Shown here: positions 1-12,765 of the stretch, one piece after another | Numbering within the stretch: position 1 is the first letter of the stretch | Layout: each line of letters opens with the position of its first letter | Source of the DNA: Paramacrobiotus metropolitanus | Taxonomy: Eukaryota; Tardigrada; Eutardigrada; Parachela; Macrobiotidae | DNA length: 64,000 bases | Direction: 5' to 3' | Assembly (NCBI RefSeq): GCF_019649055.1 | Contig: NW_026570287.1 | Coordinates: 558,001-622,000 of the forward strand | Program-made: the position numbers and the translations under genes | The notes under the pieces: model-generated | Told to the model about the DNA's origin: nothing | Databases searched by the model: none | What the model saw: the letters and a program-made list of their open reading frames with translations, nothing else

Positions 1-115
1 ATTGTAACATAGCGTTAAAATTATAATTATTACGTATCAATCAAGATGTGATCTGGCATTAAGTGCTGGGAGCATATTTGACCATTACATTTGATTATTG
101 AAATGGGCTTTTCAG

Positions 116-3100
116 GTGACTATTTCTGCGCAGCCAAGTAGTGGTCTGGGTTACGCTAAGCCCGAGGAAGATGCGTCCTTTAAAGTCACTACAAGTCCTT
201 TGTCTTTTGTGGCTTTTCTGGCTATGGACGAAGGTCTGCTGTTAATGAAAAGTGGGAACGATATTTCCTCAGACGAAGTGAGTTTACGCTTACCCAGTAA
301 TTGACAAAACTGTATTATGAAGCATTTAAGATGACCTCCTGGAAAGGGAAAACGATTTGTATGGTGTTTGGTTATACAAAATCCCAATACCATGGAGTAA
401 AAAATTTGATTTCCTTATACGCATTGATACTTTACATAACTTTCAATGGTTTTAATTAAGTTTCCTGATTAGGTGAATTCGGCTGTGAGCAAGGACAAAT
501 TCACTCTTTCTAATCTATATTCGACTCAGGATTACTTTGAGGTAATTGAAAATCTGCCTGTAGAAGGTGCTGAACATATGACACACCTTTAATTCCCTTT
601 GCATTTCTATGATGTCCAGAAAGCGTACACTTCCGGACAATTTATCTTGACCAATGATAAACTGACTAGCTCAACGGAAACAGAACCCTACCAATACAGA
701 CCTTGGCTGTCTGGCATTTCGGGCGTAGCGGGGAGGCCCATGTTCTCAATGATGGCAAAATCGCCCTCCCGGAGTGCATCGGCCAGCAGTGCATCCCTAA
801 ATAGCCTTCAGATGTCTGCAGTATCGATAGGGTCGTTTGCTGGGGGAGCGTCCGGTGCTAGCGCACTACCTACTGAGAATCGGAGTGGGTTTTTCGAACT
901 CAGTACCCCGATGCCTTCAGCGACTTCTGAATCAAGCAAGGAAGCCGACAATCTGCAAGCGCCGGCCCAAACGCGAAAAGATTTTCGTCAGAGTTTCTTG
1001 TTTGAAACCGCAGAGGCTGAGTAAGCAGGAAGAATTAAACGCCGTAGCTCCAATTTGAACAATTAAAAAATTATAATTAAAACCGGGCCGAGAACGAAAA
1101 ATGAAATGTTACATTTTTGCTCTTATAGTGCTAATGGCTTTACGGAAATTCACTCCAAAGTACCTGACTCAATTACCACGTGGAAGGTTTCAGCCTTCAG
1201 TTTAAACAATTCCACTGGACTCGGACTGACCTCAGATCCTGCCAGGGTAAGCAGCAGGTTCTGTCTGATGTACTTGCAGCTTTATCTGTTGTTAAATTCG
1301 TTTGGTCATTGCAGCTGAAAGTTTTCCAACCATTCTTTGCTGTATTGAATTTACCATTCAGCATTGTCCGCTTCGAGAATCTCACAGCTGAAGTCCTTGT
1401 GTTCAACTACATGTCGCAGCAGCAAGATGTGACGGTTCAACTGGAAATCCGCAATCCCGACAACACCACCGCTGTATTTAAGAAGAACGTCGTTGCAAAG
1501 CCTAGCGAAGGCACCACAGCTGCCTTCACGGTCATCCCGCAGCAGATTGGTGACCTAACTTTAAAGGTCACCGCTCAGTCGACATTTGCGGCGGACCAGC
1601 TGGAAAAGACGCTTCCCATCAAACCCGAAGGAGTGAAGCAGTATTTCACGCGACCGGTATTTCTTGATCTTCGCAAATCGTCTCCGCTGAATATTCCCGT
1701 GGCGCTGCCAGCCAATCCGACCGGCAAAGTGGACGGCTCCGATAAAGTGGAGGTGCGCGTGGTGGGCGATATTTTGGGTGCAGCGATGAACAATTTGGAC
1801 AAGTTGATTCGCTTGCCTACCGGGTGCGGTGAACAGAATATGGCCACTACGACGCCGAATCTGGTCGTCGCCAAATATCTCAAACAGATCAACAAGTTGG
1901 TTGAGCCGCAAAAATCGAAACTTATAGCTAACATGCAGCTGGGTTATCAGCGAGAATTAAAGTACCGCCACAGCGATAACTCCTACAGCGCCTGGGGACC
2001 ATCCGATCCGAAAGGCTCGACTTGGTTGACTGCCTATGTTGCCCGGGTTTTCGCTGAAGCTGTGGAATTTGTTCCCAGTATTGAGGATGATGTGATAAAA
2101 ACAGCGCTGCGTTTTCTGGTCGATCAACAGAACGATGAAGGGGCATATATTGAAAACGGAAAGGTCATCGATAAACAGCACCAAGGCGGCGCTTCCTCGG
2201 GAGTGGCCTTGACAGCTTACTGTGTTCTGTCCTTTTTGCAGTACAAGGAGTCTGGCAAAGCTTCCGTATCGAGGTTTGACGAATCCGTTAAGACAGCTGT
2301 CACGTATTTGGAATCGAAATTCACCAGTTTGAACAATGATTCGTATTCGCTAGCCATCACCGCATATGCTTTAGCGCGGGCGAAGAGTGCCAAGAGCGCT
2401 ATGGCATTGGATCTGTTGGAACAGAAAACGATAAAAAACAGCACAGCTGCGTACTGGACCACGGTTGCTTCCCTTTCTGATCAAGGAGCGGATACTGACC
2501 ATTCATACCCGACCAATGCTAAGGATGTGGAGGCCACCGCTTACGCGTTATTAGCGTATATGGCCAACGATAAACTCTCATCTGCGCTTCCGGTTGTCAC
2601 ATGGCTGATATCCAAACAGAATGCTGAGGGTGGTTTCTTGTCTACACAGGTATTTAGTATTTACTATAGTATCTGTAAAGTCTGTTCGGTTTGTCCATGA
2701 ACTACGTATGCACGCGGAAAGTCAAGTAAATTTTGACTTTCCTCTTTGGCTTTCCAAAAAATGTAACTTTAGAGTAGTCTGGAATCTGGATGTATCTTAC
2801 TGGCCGTGTTACTCGTTTTGAAATCGTCAGTTAATTATTCAAATTTTTAGCGTATTTTACTATAGTTTGGATGTTTTGTTTTAGGATACTGTTGTGGGTC
2901 TGATGGGATTAGCGGAGTTTGTTAAGGTGTTTGTCAATCCACCGTCAATACAGCTGGATATCAATTATGATGAGTCCAAACGTAGCCTCTCGATCACCCC
3001 GGATACAGCCGTCGTTCTGCAGAACGTCGAGCTTCCGAAAAAACCAAAAGCAATCTCCCTGAATGCACAAGGAAAGGCGTAGCACTGGCTTATGTGAGTT

Positions 3101-3682
3101 GGACATACTATGTTGCCAAACCGGCGGAAGACGTTGCGTTCGATCTGAATTTGACCACGACTGCGTCAAAATCTGACCTTCGAATGGGAATTTGCAGCCG
3201 GTAAAAAATGTTTGCCTACATGGTGGTAAACTGGTCATAGACATTATAAGGTGTACAAACTGTACTTTGCCGACGGCAAAACTGCCTTTCTCTTAAGTAC
3301 GCAACTGCTTTCAGGTATCTACGCGAAGGCATGAGTAGTATGGCCGTAATTGAGGTCAATACTCTTTCTGGCTACCAGTTCGACGAGGATGAGATTGGCA
3401 AATTAATCAAAACTGTTCCCAGTTTGCGTAAAACCGAATTCGAAAACAAGGATACAAAGGTCAACTTGTATTTCGACCAGGTATGTTCCGATTTGTGGGA
3501 AAATAATTGCATTAGGTTATTCTGAATGCACCGATGTGTTTCAGTTGGAACAGGCGCCTACATGTTTGAAGCTGACCATGTACCGTATTTACAAAGTGAA
3601 GGATTTGAAGGATCAGAGCGTGGTCGTTTATGATTACTATAACCCCAAAGAAAGGCGAACCACTTCGTACAATCTGTCGTAA
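116..3682 (+). CDS. Thioester-containing protein / alpha-2-macroglobulin family (5' partial)
   Basis: Secreted protease-trapping or opsonising protein of the A2M/complement/TEP family. Exons that fit by phase: 116-277, 473-541, 620-1020, 1129-1246, 1315-2649, 2885-3200, 3315-3480, 3545-3682. The first exons match the MG6 and linker region; exon 3 carries a Ser/Ala-rich bait-like stretch and ends in FRQSFLFET, the site equivalent to the conserved post-bait FPE-W motif. The next exon has VPDSITTWKVSAF. The canonical thioester GCGEQ is encoded at 1822-1836, followed by the alpha-helical thioester domain. The last exons form the receptor-binding domain (MAVIEVNTLSGYQFD) and end in VVVYDYYNP. A poly(A) signal AATAAA follows the stop. 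N-terminal MG domains lie left of the window. Exon 2885-3200 needs one extra base near 3076 to stay open (see findings). Family call very sure; functional status less so. Confidence 0.93.
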
Positions 3683-5082
3683 TTCAACAAAAAAATAAAG
3701 AAGCCTTCGTTGCATTAAGTATTGAACATTGGATTCGAACTGAATTCGAATCTCTTTAGATGTTTGACTTTGAAATCTGGTTGTTTTGACTATGTTAGTG
3801 CGTAATGGTGTAATGGCACGCTTGCAGCTAAAGGCGATCATTGCGTAGAAAATAGAATTTTGTTGAACGTTTTTGCTTCTTCGGATTTATATTACGGAGT
3901 GACAGACAATTTTTCGGCCAATATTTTTATGCTGGATTTGGTGATGTAACTGAAATCAAAAATAAAGCGTCTGTTAACGCAGTCTACGGGTGCAACAACA
4001 ACAACACGTAACGACTTGTTAAATGCAAAACATCTTTACTCCAATACGACAGCAACTCAAATGCACTAACAGAAATGCACAATCACTACAAATGCAACGT
4101 CCACAACCGAAACTGCATTGCTTATACAGCATCGGGATCTGCCTCCCAGGACACACCCTAATGGGTTTTCTTGGCTGGACACTGGTTAACCAAGTCGTCC
4201 AGCCTTGCGAGCACCTCCGCTGCGTTAACCGGAATTAGCTTTGCTAATTCTATTTAATTTCAGGTTTACGTGCGGCGGAATTTGCGCTGACATATATACG
4301 CGCTTCTAGTTCTGTCACATCTGTGGTAAATTTTGGAAGTTTCAAGCAGCTGGACGGATAAATTCATTCATCAAAACTCAAAGCTTTATCACAATATTCA
4401 TCACATGTACAGGTAATTCTTTTGACAGATGCAGATTATTGAGGACCGGCAGGTACATGGTTTTCCTACGTTCAAAGGCAAAAGTAAAAAAAAGGAGTAG
4501 GAAAAACGTTATTACCATGAGAAAAACGATACTCCCACTATTATTATATTTCGTCCGTTTTGGATCGAATTACTATCAAATCAGTTATTATATTAACAAT
4601 TTAATCGTTTGGGTTGTTTACTTTGGAGATGCTCCTTTTATGTGAAACTCTAGATACACCCATTCCGCAGTTGACGGCCGTATTCGTGCTCTACGATATT
4701 GCGAAGAAGTTCCGCTGGCCTGTTATCCATTTGCTCTATTATTTTATAAACTCTTGGCAAGGTCCATAACGGTGTACATTTGCGTGTCTGAAAACCAACG
4801 TTGATTTCTCGAGTAGGAAAAGAATTTTCAACTCCTGTTATAATTATTATAATTATACGAGTTGTAAGTAATGAGTAGTGAGTTTAAACAATAAACAATG
4901 AGTAGCGGATCTGTAGATTTGATAATTAATACCGCTTGAATAATAATAATCTGTTACGATTTGCTGTAATTTGCCTAATTTTTTGCATCTCTTCAGAATA
5001 TTTCGGATGGTTTCTGCTATTTACTTTGTACCGGGTGGCAGAATAAAATGTCCCTCTCCGCTTTTGGTTTGGCCCTCGCAAA
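3683..5082. other. Intergenic, no gene seen
   Basis: AT-rich spacer downstream of the thioester gene. Short open frames here (for example 4439-4645, lysine-rich) have no splice context or recognisable domain. I see nothing else that can be supported. Confidence 0.6.
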
Positions 5083-5556
5083 CTATGGATTATGGATCAC
5101 TGTTGGGCAAACCACTCACTAAGTATACTCGTACTAAGCACGAGCGGTTTTTTGACAGATGATTCTGCCGACATGTACGAGTATGTGTGCAGGTGATAAA
5201 ATGTTGACTTGCGCCTTGACTAAAAGCCGATCATTAATGAACGAAACAAAAAATCTGCTTAATGTACATAAACGATGCTGCATTAGCGTTTTATATGTAG
5301 CAATTTCTGATTAATAGTTGATATTCACACGCTTCTGTTTGAACAAAGTTCGCTTTCATAGAGGTTAGTGCCTCTAAATACTTATGCTGTATTTGCATAT
5401 AAGTTAGCGTAGCTGGCTAGAATAACATTGTAGACTGGACACCTGTGTCAAAATCGTGATTTGTTTGATATTGACACACTACTAGTAGGCGCACAAAGAG
5501 ATTTTAAATACTTCATCATCAAAAGGTTAAAAGCACCAAAAAATTATACTTGCGCA
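5083..5556. repeat. Dispersed repeat, copy 1
   Basis: About 450 bp nearly identical to 18378-18823, in the same orientation. Shared blocks include CACTCACTAAGTATACTC near the left end, TTTTTTGACAGATGATTCTG, and a right end running into AATTATACTTGCGC. Copy 1 differs by small indels. There is no coding capacity and no obvious terminal inverted repeat, so this is probably a non-autonomous mobile element or SINE-like repeat of unknown class. Confidence 0.8.
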
Positions 5557-5907
5557 TGGTCTCTGTAGGTTTTTAATCATTGTTTAGTAAGTACCACGGC
5601 AAACACAAACTGAACCAGCCCAACAATTCATTTCAGACAAGATTACAGCCAATGGAATGTATCGTAATCATTGTCTACCGACATTTGATTACTATCAAAA
5701 AATACAAAAACAGTCCGGACGATCCTTAGTAAAAAAATTAAGCTCGAGAAAAAGCCCAGGTTAAGAAAACTATTCCAGGGTAAGAAACAAACTTCGACGA
5801 AAATGTCTAACTATTCCCGAGTAAAAATCGAACAACCACAGAAACGACTGCTTACAGGATGTATGTACACGCCGTTGCCCAAATCGCTAGTGAAATGGTG
5901 GCTCCGG

Positions 5908-7400
5908 TTAAATCACGTGTAAGTAAGCTTCCTGAACGATCCATTCATCGAGGCGGTCGTCGATGCGGAACCAGCACTCGTACAAACCGGCGTCTTTCCA
6001 TGTGACGCTGTCGATCGTCATCGTCGCGTTACACATACAAGGCTCCCCCATTCCGAGCTGGAAGCGCCCTTTGAAGCCATAAGGCGACCTGGCTTTATCT
6101 TTCATCTCCGGGATGGACTCGGCAAGTAAGAGATAGTTTCCCTTGCGCCACAGGAAGCGCGTGGCGAGGTATCCAGGCAGAAACGTAAAACGCACCGGGC
6201 ACACCATCTCCACTGGGTCACCGTAGCGCACTGTGAGGTTCTGCATGGGCGGATCGAAGACGTCGTGCCGGAAGAGGGTCGCGCTGACCCAGTAGCGCTG
6301 CGTCACCACCAGCTGGCTCCCGTTGGAGTGCAGGCACTTGTACAGACCGGTGTGGGCGTACGTGAAGTTCTCCAACTCGATGGAAAACGCACCGGTTGCC
6401 AGATCGTAGTCGGCAACGAACCATGTGCGCTTAAGAACGTATCCCCCGGAAATGAATTCCTTAGAGCAGTTTCAGCAGTAGTTTACTTCTTCGAGCGGCT
6501 TTCTGGATATCCCTTGCGTGGGAACAGAAACCCGCCTTCCGTTGTATGTGAATGCCGTCGGAATCTCGATGTGAGACACCTGTGTGTATTTGTAATATCG
6601 ACAAAACTGACGACAGTATTTCATAAATAAGCCTGCTTAAAACGAAATAATGAATGTAACTACAAGGAAAAAAAACCGGTTTGTTCGCTCGGAAAATCAC
6701 TTTCGCTGGCTTATTGCGCCAGTCTGCTACGTAGTTCTAGCATCTAAACCTGATTCAGTGAGCCCTCTGCTTAACAAAATACGGACATATCAGACTAACG
6801 AGAAATCAGGCTGCGTTCTCCGCAGACTTTCCTGAACGACGCTTTGCAGTTGCGTCCAGAATCGTGAAACAAACAAAGCGGTCACTGTCTAATTAATGTT
6901 TCATACATACAGACGAGCTGTTGGTGTTGTGGCTGTTTTGCAGGGAATGAACAGTGTGCCTCCTTCTGGCGCTCGGATTATCTCTGTCTGCGGCGGCCAT
7001 TCCGCTATTGGAAACCCTCTGGTGCTTGGACCTCGTCCGTGTCCTTGCAACCACATGGTGCCGTTGCCGTTGCGTTCTTTGGCTTCGTTCAAAATCTGGT
7101 TCACTAAAAAAAACAGATGTTATGATTCAGATGGGACATACCGATACAGACATACCGATCCTAGCAGAAAGTTTCCGCTACCCGGCTACCGATTTCCGAG
7201 CACAAGCGGGTGCGGGAATTTCCCGTAATTTACCGAGCCATTGAATAAAATGGGACATCACTGGCACTGCAGTGTAACTGCGTTACTACAGTAATTCCGG
7301 GCAACCCACTTTTATTAACGGTGAGCTCATGCTGAGCAGGGCAACAGGAGGTCAGCTGCAGCACAGCCAAGCCAAGAGCCATTACAAAAAAATACATCAT
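5908..7400 (-). CDS. Secreted protein with two immunoglobulin-like domains
   Basis: Minus-strand gene. A first exon begins with ATG at 7400 and encodes a signal peptide (MMYFFVMALGLAVLQL, cysteine pair, PAQ). Following exons: 6907-7103, 6487-6579, 5908-6459, joined in frame; the junction from exon 1 to 7103 is not resolved. Ig domain 1 runs from GGTLFIPC to the Y-x-C motif in THTGLYKC-like FTYAHTGLYKC, with a Trp in RTWFVADY. Ig domain 2 has EMVCPVRF, FLWRKG and TWKDAGLYECWF. The reading frame ends in EAYLHVI-stop with no transmembrane segment, so the product looks secreted, about 270 residues. The paired strands resemble receptor-type Ig domains (growth-factor-receptor or axon-guidance-like), but I cannot name an orthologue. 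Confidence 0.8.
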
Positions 7401-7559
7401 GGAGGACTGAGCAGGAATGAAGTTATGCTACACTTTCGGAAAATTCGGATGGTAGTTTGGTAGTTTCAAGTGAATTCAGATTTGCGGTACGAGTACACAA
7501 TACAATCGTAAGTTTCATACTTCTATAAAAGTAAAAGTTTTGTAGAAGTACTGAATACT

Positions 7560-8152
7560 ACGAAACAGGCGGTGACCAAGCGGATGAGCATGGATATCAT
7601 GGTTCAAGTTGCAAGTTCAGTGCCGGACGGAAACCGACCCACGAAAGCCTCAAAGCGGTAATAAAGCGCGCCTTTGCATCGGCCGGAATCGAAACTGGGC
7701 TGGAACCTCCCGGAATCTCCCGTACAGATGGCAAACGACCAGACGGAGTGACAATTACCCCGTGGGAAAGAGGAAAGGCGCTGGCCTGGAATGTAACCTG
7801 GCGCAGCACCATGGCATTGTCATACATCGCAGCCACATCCACTCGAGCCGGAGCGGCAGCAGCGCTAGCCGAGCGGAGCAAGACCGAGAAATACCGCAAC
7901 ATCACCCAGGATTACTGGTTCAAGCCCCTGGCTTTTGAGACCTACGGAACATTCGGACCAGAAACCACCCAGCTACTGAACGTGCTAGGAAAGATGATCC
8001 AGCAGCAGTCAGGCGAACCGCGAGCACTAGAGTTTCTGCGTCAACGGATCAGCATCGAAATACAGCGGGGAAACACAGCATCTACATGGGAACAGCACCA
8101 CCGGCGGCAAATTTAGACGAAATATTCTCTGTCATTCGCCCGCCTGTGTTTG
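7560..8152 (+). mobile_element. Retrotransposon pol C-terminal remnant
   Basis: An open frame of about 185 codons matches the C-terminal region that follows reverse transcriptase in a widespread class of animal retroelements: THESLKAVIKRAFASAG, then DGKRPDGVTITPWERGKAL (W-x-x-T), an AE..K..KY segment, FETYGTFGPE, and FLRQRISIEIQRGN. After QRGN the frame breaks: the expected GTAPPAANLDE continues in another frame up to 8152. No reverse transcriptase core is present upstream, so this is a truncated insertion. A second, shorter copy lies at 40440-40632. Confidence 0.75.
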
Positions 8153-8654
8153 TAGATGTTGTGTAACTCGCTTGTGTTTTAGTTTCTCACGATTTACGTA
8201 AAAAGTGCAAAAAATTTTGTTGCTACTGACGCGAATAAAAAGACGAAATAAAAAAACGAAACAGGCAGTCAGACTGCATTCAGTTACGTACAGTATACAG
8301 TGATACCACTAACCAGTGACACAAAACTGCACTCGTGATACACTCGTTGGCACAATGAGCGGACACCAAGACAACAGGTAACAACCACATGGGTAAGGAA
8401 GCGCAGCTGATTGATTGTTGTTTACAGTACTAGTACTAGTTACACTTTGGATGGTCCAAGGCGTCCACGAATGCTGATCGCGACGTTATTTTACGGTGTC
8501 AGTTTTCATAAATGTTCAGCTGACTGTTTCCTTTCTAATTTATCGTTTGGTTGCTTTTTATTAAAATAACAGAAAGTTATCTGTTTTGGCTTGTTTGTTG
8601 CATACCCTGCAAGTGCTTTACACTGATTCAAGTTGAGGGGCCCTCGCAGCAGTA
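8153..8654. promoter_or_regulatory. Spacer and presumed promoter of the 8655 gene
   Basis: About 500 bp between the retroelement remnant and the first ATG of the N-module/BEN gene. No clear TATA box was identified. A TACTAGTACTAG palindromic stretch sits near 8430. Promoter role is inferred from position only. Confidence 0.35.
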
Positions 8655-11170
8655 ATGTCGACGACACGACACAGTCAGCGCGTTAAGCATCAGCCAAAGC
8701 GTTTCGAGGATCTGCCTGAACCGCAACCATCCACCTCCTCACAGCCGCCCGTCAGCCCCGAGCAGAAGTCCACCGCGAAACGTGGCCGCAAGCGCAAGGA
8801 GCGGTATTCCGTAAGTGAGGATGATTTCACGTTTGAACGTCTTTTGGACTATCCCTCGGATCAGAGTCCCAGCACGGGACCCACCGTACAAACCTGGAAG
8901 AAAGCCGTGGACGAAGTGTCCAAGACGATTATTTTCTATCAGCTGGATCTGCGCTCGGAATTCCCTGGCATTTCGCGCTGCGTTCGGATACGTCCGGAGT
9001 CAGGGGATGCCAATGCGGGATTGCCTGCGACAGGCAAACCCAGTCTAGTGGCGTCGATTTTCATGGGTGACTACGATCTGGGCACGGAGCCCGTTTCGAG
9101 TCTGCTGGATAAGGATAATATTACGACGGAATCCGAGTTTCAGAAAGTGCTGGAATTTATCGGCAGCATGCCTGTTGTTAGAAATAAAACCGGGATAAAA
9201 AGAAGGGATATGGAAGCGGTTCCGGAGCAGCCTGTGCAAACGTGAGTAAAGCCACAAATTCAGTTGTGAAGGACGATTGGCATGCGCGTTACCAAATGAG
9301 TACGAAATATATTGCAGTACAGTATAACTTTTTGCATTCGGTTTGAGAAGCGCAGTATCACTGGTTTCATTTTACAACATAATTTGTTGACAAGGATCAG
9401 AAAAATAATTTACCGCTGTTGAGTGCTTCGGCTGTGCTGTTGCATAAGAATTAAGTAATAAATAATGTGAACCGCATTTAAATATGCAGTATTAAAACGG
9501 TAAACCATCACTAACCTGGTAAGTATCGGATATCGGTATATCAGTGTCATGTTTTTCAATGTCATGTCATTGAATGCAGCTTTTAAAGGCTGTAATTAGT
9601 GATTTTGGTTTATTTTGCAGTGCCGCTCCAGTGGTATACCGCACCATTGTCAGACGATCTGGCAGATCGCAACAGAATCTTTCTAAAGTTTGTGATCCGC
9701 CCGTGGAAGCAGACCTTAATGGATCTACTGTAGTGGTAGAAACGGAAACGCTCGGCGATACCGGTAAGCGCATATGTAATTTTAATATTTGCATTAGTGC
9801 TTTACTGCTTCTGATAAAATTCAATATTTGAGTGCATGTTTGATTGAATTAAATTTAGATTTCGGTTTATTGTTCGATATTGAATAGTTTTGCATTTTAG
9901 AAGAGAAGGCCGGCGAAGAAGCGGTAAATTTCTACTGGAAACATCCCGGCCCTGAGCAGACGCAGTTGCTGGATAACCATGATGTTTATGTCAAAAACTC
10001 CGTTCTGGATGATCTCAAACGCAGTCTGTCTACAGCCAATATTAGCAGTCCGACAGCCTGGAAGAGTTATGCATGGAATTTAACCCTGCACCTACTGGGC
10101 GATGCCGAAGGTGTCGCCAAATTGAAACGCAGCGGAAAGAAATTAATGGTCGATCAGTTATTAGATGCGTTTTGTGTGGAAGCTATCATTGGTAGGAATT
10201 TGCTGCAGTGTTGTTATAACGCAGTAAACTGATTATTTTCTGCCAGATGTTAAACTTTTTTATTGTAGAACATGTACGGAATGTTTGTGGACCCGCCGTC
10301 GACGATTTAGAAGATAGCTACAAGCGCTACTGCAATGGTTTGTTCCAGCAGCTCGGAATGCAGCGGAAGCCGAGAGCGACTCGACCGAACACAAGAGCTA
10401 GATATAGTATAACTATAAATCATTGCTTTTAATAATACTTCAGAACGTTTCTTCATAATCTTCTATCTGAATCAAGCAAGCAGACTAAACTCAATCGATT
10501 CCATGTTTTGCAGTCATTCCTGCTCCTGTAAAAGAAGCATCTACCAACACCCAGCCCTCGCCTGCGGATGTACTCATTCCACAAGAGTTGGAGATTTTGG
10601 GCACTTTGCAGGTGAATACAACGCTACCTGTGTGCGCAGACATTGCGTTTGTTTGACTGACGGTTGGCATTGCCGCGGTACTATACCGAGGCTGTAGTCG
10701 TAATTTGAAAATGCTTGAGCTGGCATTTTTGATTACTTATGTATCACTAATTCACTATCACCGTACGTAAATCGTTTGTAGCTGATTGTATTTCGTTTGT
10801 AGCTGATTGTATTTTTCCTTATGTCTTGCAGGGCAAAGCTTTATGCCCAATCAAAGAGTGCTCTGCTCGGAAGTACGCTGTGGCCGATTTAAATTTCCTG
10901 AGACGCCATTTCCAGCAAGTCCACGCACATGCCTACCCGTCGCCTTCGTTTACTTTACTTTGCCCGGTGGCCGAATGCGCAACAACGTTCGGGACATCTA
11001 TGGAAGCCTTCCGTGAACACTTGGCAAATGACCACCTTCGACCATCAAGCAATGGCAATACCACTGTCAGTGTCTCTGACAACGCATTTCCTTCCGGAAT
11101 TGTGGAGCAGCCACATGACCAAGTGGCCGAAAGTGATACCACGGTGGAGACTGTAGCCATTGAGGCGTAG
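8655..11170 (+). CDS. N-module protein with BEN-like domain and two C2H2 zinc fingers
   Basis: Exons 8655-9241, 9621-9763, 9901-10191, 10269-10406, 10514-10611, 10832-11170; every junction keeps phase. Exon 1 starts with a basic, Pro/Ser-rich segment, then the N-module: TWKKAVDEVSKTIIFYQLDL, P.ISRCVRIR. Exons 3-4 encode a predicted helical region resembling a BEN domain (VLDDLKRSL, AWKSYAWNLTLHLLG, LMVDQLLDAF). The last exon has two fingers, CPIKEC-x15-H-x4-H and CPVAEC with HLANDH. The product is probably a nuclear DNA-binding regulator. The first exon is 587 nt with a phase-2 donor, as in three paralogues of this window. Gene model good; BEN assignment is by pattern only. The donor after 10406 (GTATAA) is the weakest call. 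Confidence 0.8.
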
Positions 11171-11778
11171 CGAACGATGCGCTGTTATTAACTGTTTTTC
11201 TTGTTTGAATAGGTTTGCTGTATGGGTACATTCGTACCTTCTACGGGTTTTATGTTCAAGATTTCCACTAATTAATTTCGATCAAGTTTGTTTACTAATG
11301 CATCATCTGTTCTTATCTGTGCCACAACAAAATTATTTATACGAGTGCAACAAAAATAATCGAAAACGAAAATTATGGCTTAATATCGACATATCGAAAA
11401 TTAACGCTTAATTTCTGCTGAACTGCCTGGTACTCTAAGAACATGACGGACTTGTACTCGTATTGATGCGCATAACGCAATAACAAATTAAAAGCAATGC
11501 CACTGTAACAAAAAGGTATCGCTAATGATTTTGAATGTAATATTCACATCTCACAATCAGACTTCGTCTTGAGCAGTTTTCTTATTTAATAATCTTTTAT
11601 AAAAAGTAAGTGTTACGCACTAAAAATGTTAAAAAATTCCCTACTGCCGAATTATTTAGCTCGCAGCCATACCGGATAAAACTGGCAGAAAATACAACAA
11701 AAATTAATGATTTATGGATTCGGAACTTCAATAGTCAACAACTGCGTTAAATGCTAGCACAGAAACCTAATCAATGCA
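11171..11778. other. Intergenic between convergent genes
   Basis: AT-rich 3' flanks of the 8655 gene (+) and MED4 (-). Contains one TACTCGTA octamer near 11455. No gene seen. Confidence 0.6.
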
Positions 11779-12765
11779 TCACTCTTCTTCACTACTTGAC
11801 GAACTAGACGAATCACTGCTCATTGTCTCCACATCCTGCTCTTCCGCGGAGACTTCGCGTTGCAGCGCGGCCGTCATTGGCGTCTTCGGACTGTCCATCG
11901 CTCCGCTCTGACTACTCGGCTGCGGCGACATCGTATACGGACCGGCATTACTGCCTAAAAACTTATGGGACACCTGCGTCAGATTCTCCGTGGGCAGCGC
12001 TAAGATCTGATTGGGCGGCGGCGGAATATCCTGCAACTTGGCCAGCACACCCGCCCGCATCTCCACTTCGGTCGGGTACGGTCGCCGCGGATCGCCGGGC
12101 ATCCAGTTGGCGGGCGCCGCGGCCGAGAAGCCCACACTGATGCGATGCGCGTAGCGGATAATGTCGTCTAGTGTGAGCTGCGCTTCATCCGCCGCTTTCA
12201 CCGTCTCCGTCTTCTGTTTGGCCATGTGCAGGGCGTTGGAGAGAATCTGCTCGGCTTCCTTCAAACGGGTCTGAAAGACCATCACTTGGTCTTTTAACCG
12301 GTCTGCTTCACTCGATAATCCCTGAATCGTGGCTTCGATCTCAGCTTCTTTAATTGCATCGGCCACTAGTTTGTCAAAATCTGATTGTCGTTCGGCCAGT
12401 AATCCGATCAATTCCTGCAGACTGGACTCGAAAAACGGCAGATCGAAGTCAGAGGGATGTCCCGGAGCGACAGCGTTCTCGGCTGGTTTTAAATGCACGG
12501 AGAGATTGGGATCGTTGGCAAAAATGGGCTGCGAGGAGATGAGATCGATGAATGAGTCGTAGATCAGTTCCACTTCGTACAGAACGGCATACAGTTTATC
12601 ACGCGTGCTGGGTTCACGGGTAACGGCGATTCTGTCACCGAGAGGGTCGTGGTCGGATGATGCGGACTTCGTCGCTTTGGTGGAAAAGGGAACGTCAGGA
12701 AATGTGGTGGCAACTTCGTCAAAAGAACCAGAATGGAAATGCTCGGGCATTTCCACGTCGTCCAT
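11779..12765 (-). CDS. MED4: Mediator complex subunit 4
   Basis: Intronless 328-residue protein read from ATG at 12765 (MDDVEMPEH). MED4 sits in the middle module of Mediator and links regulators to RNA polymerase II. The diagnostic central block is DEAQLTLDDIIRYAHRISVG followed at once by FSAAAPANWMPGDPRRPYP and then EMRAGVLAKL. A long coiled coil precedes it (residues roughly 130-200; ISLL-type heptads around KDQVMVFQTRLKEAEQIL). The C-terminus is a Ser/Glu-rich acidic tail. The protein is somewhat longer than typical animal MED4 because of an acidic N-terminal extension. It is head-to-head with the N-module gene at 13246, separated by 480 bp that probably hold both promoters. Confidence 0.93.
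   Translation of the reverse strand: MDDVEMPEHFHSGSFDEVATTFPDVPFSTKATKSASSDHDPLGDRIAVTREPSTRDKLYAVLYEVELIYDSFIDLISSQPIFANDPNLSVHLKPAENAVAPGHPSDFDLPFFESSLQELIGLLAERQSDFDKLVADAIKEAEIEATIQGLSSEADRLKDQVMVFQTRLKEAEQILSNALHMAKQKTETVKAADEAQLTLDDIIRYAHRISVGFSAAAPANWMPGDPRRPYPTEVEMRAGVLAKLQDIPPPPNQILALPTENLTQVSHKFLGSNAGPYTMSPQPSSQSGAMDSPKTPMTAALQREVSAEEQDVETMSSDSSSSSSSEEE

Noticed and set aside
4439-4645. Lysine-rich 68-codon frame
   Set aside because: No splice context, domain or neighbouring exon; consistent with chance.
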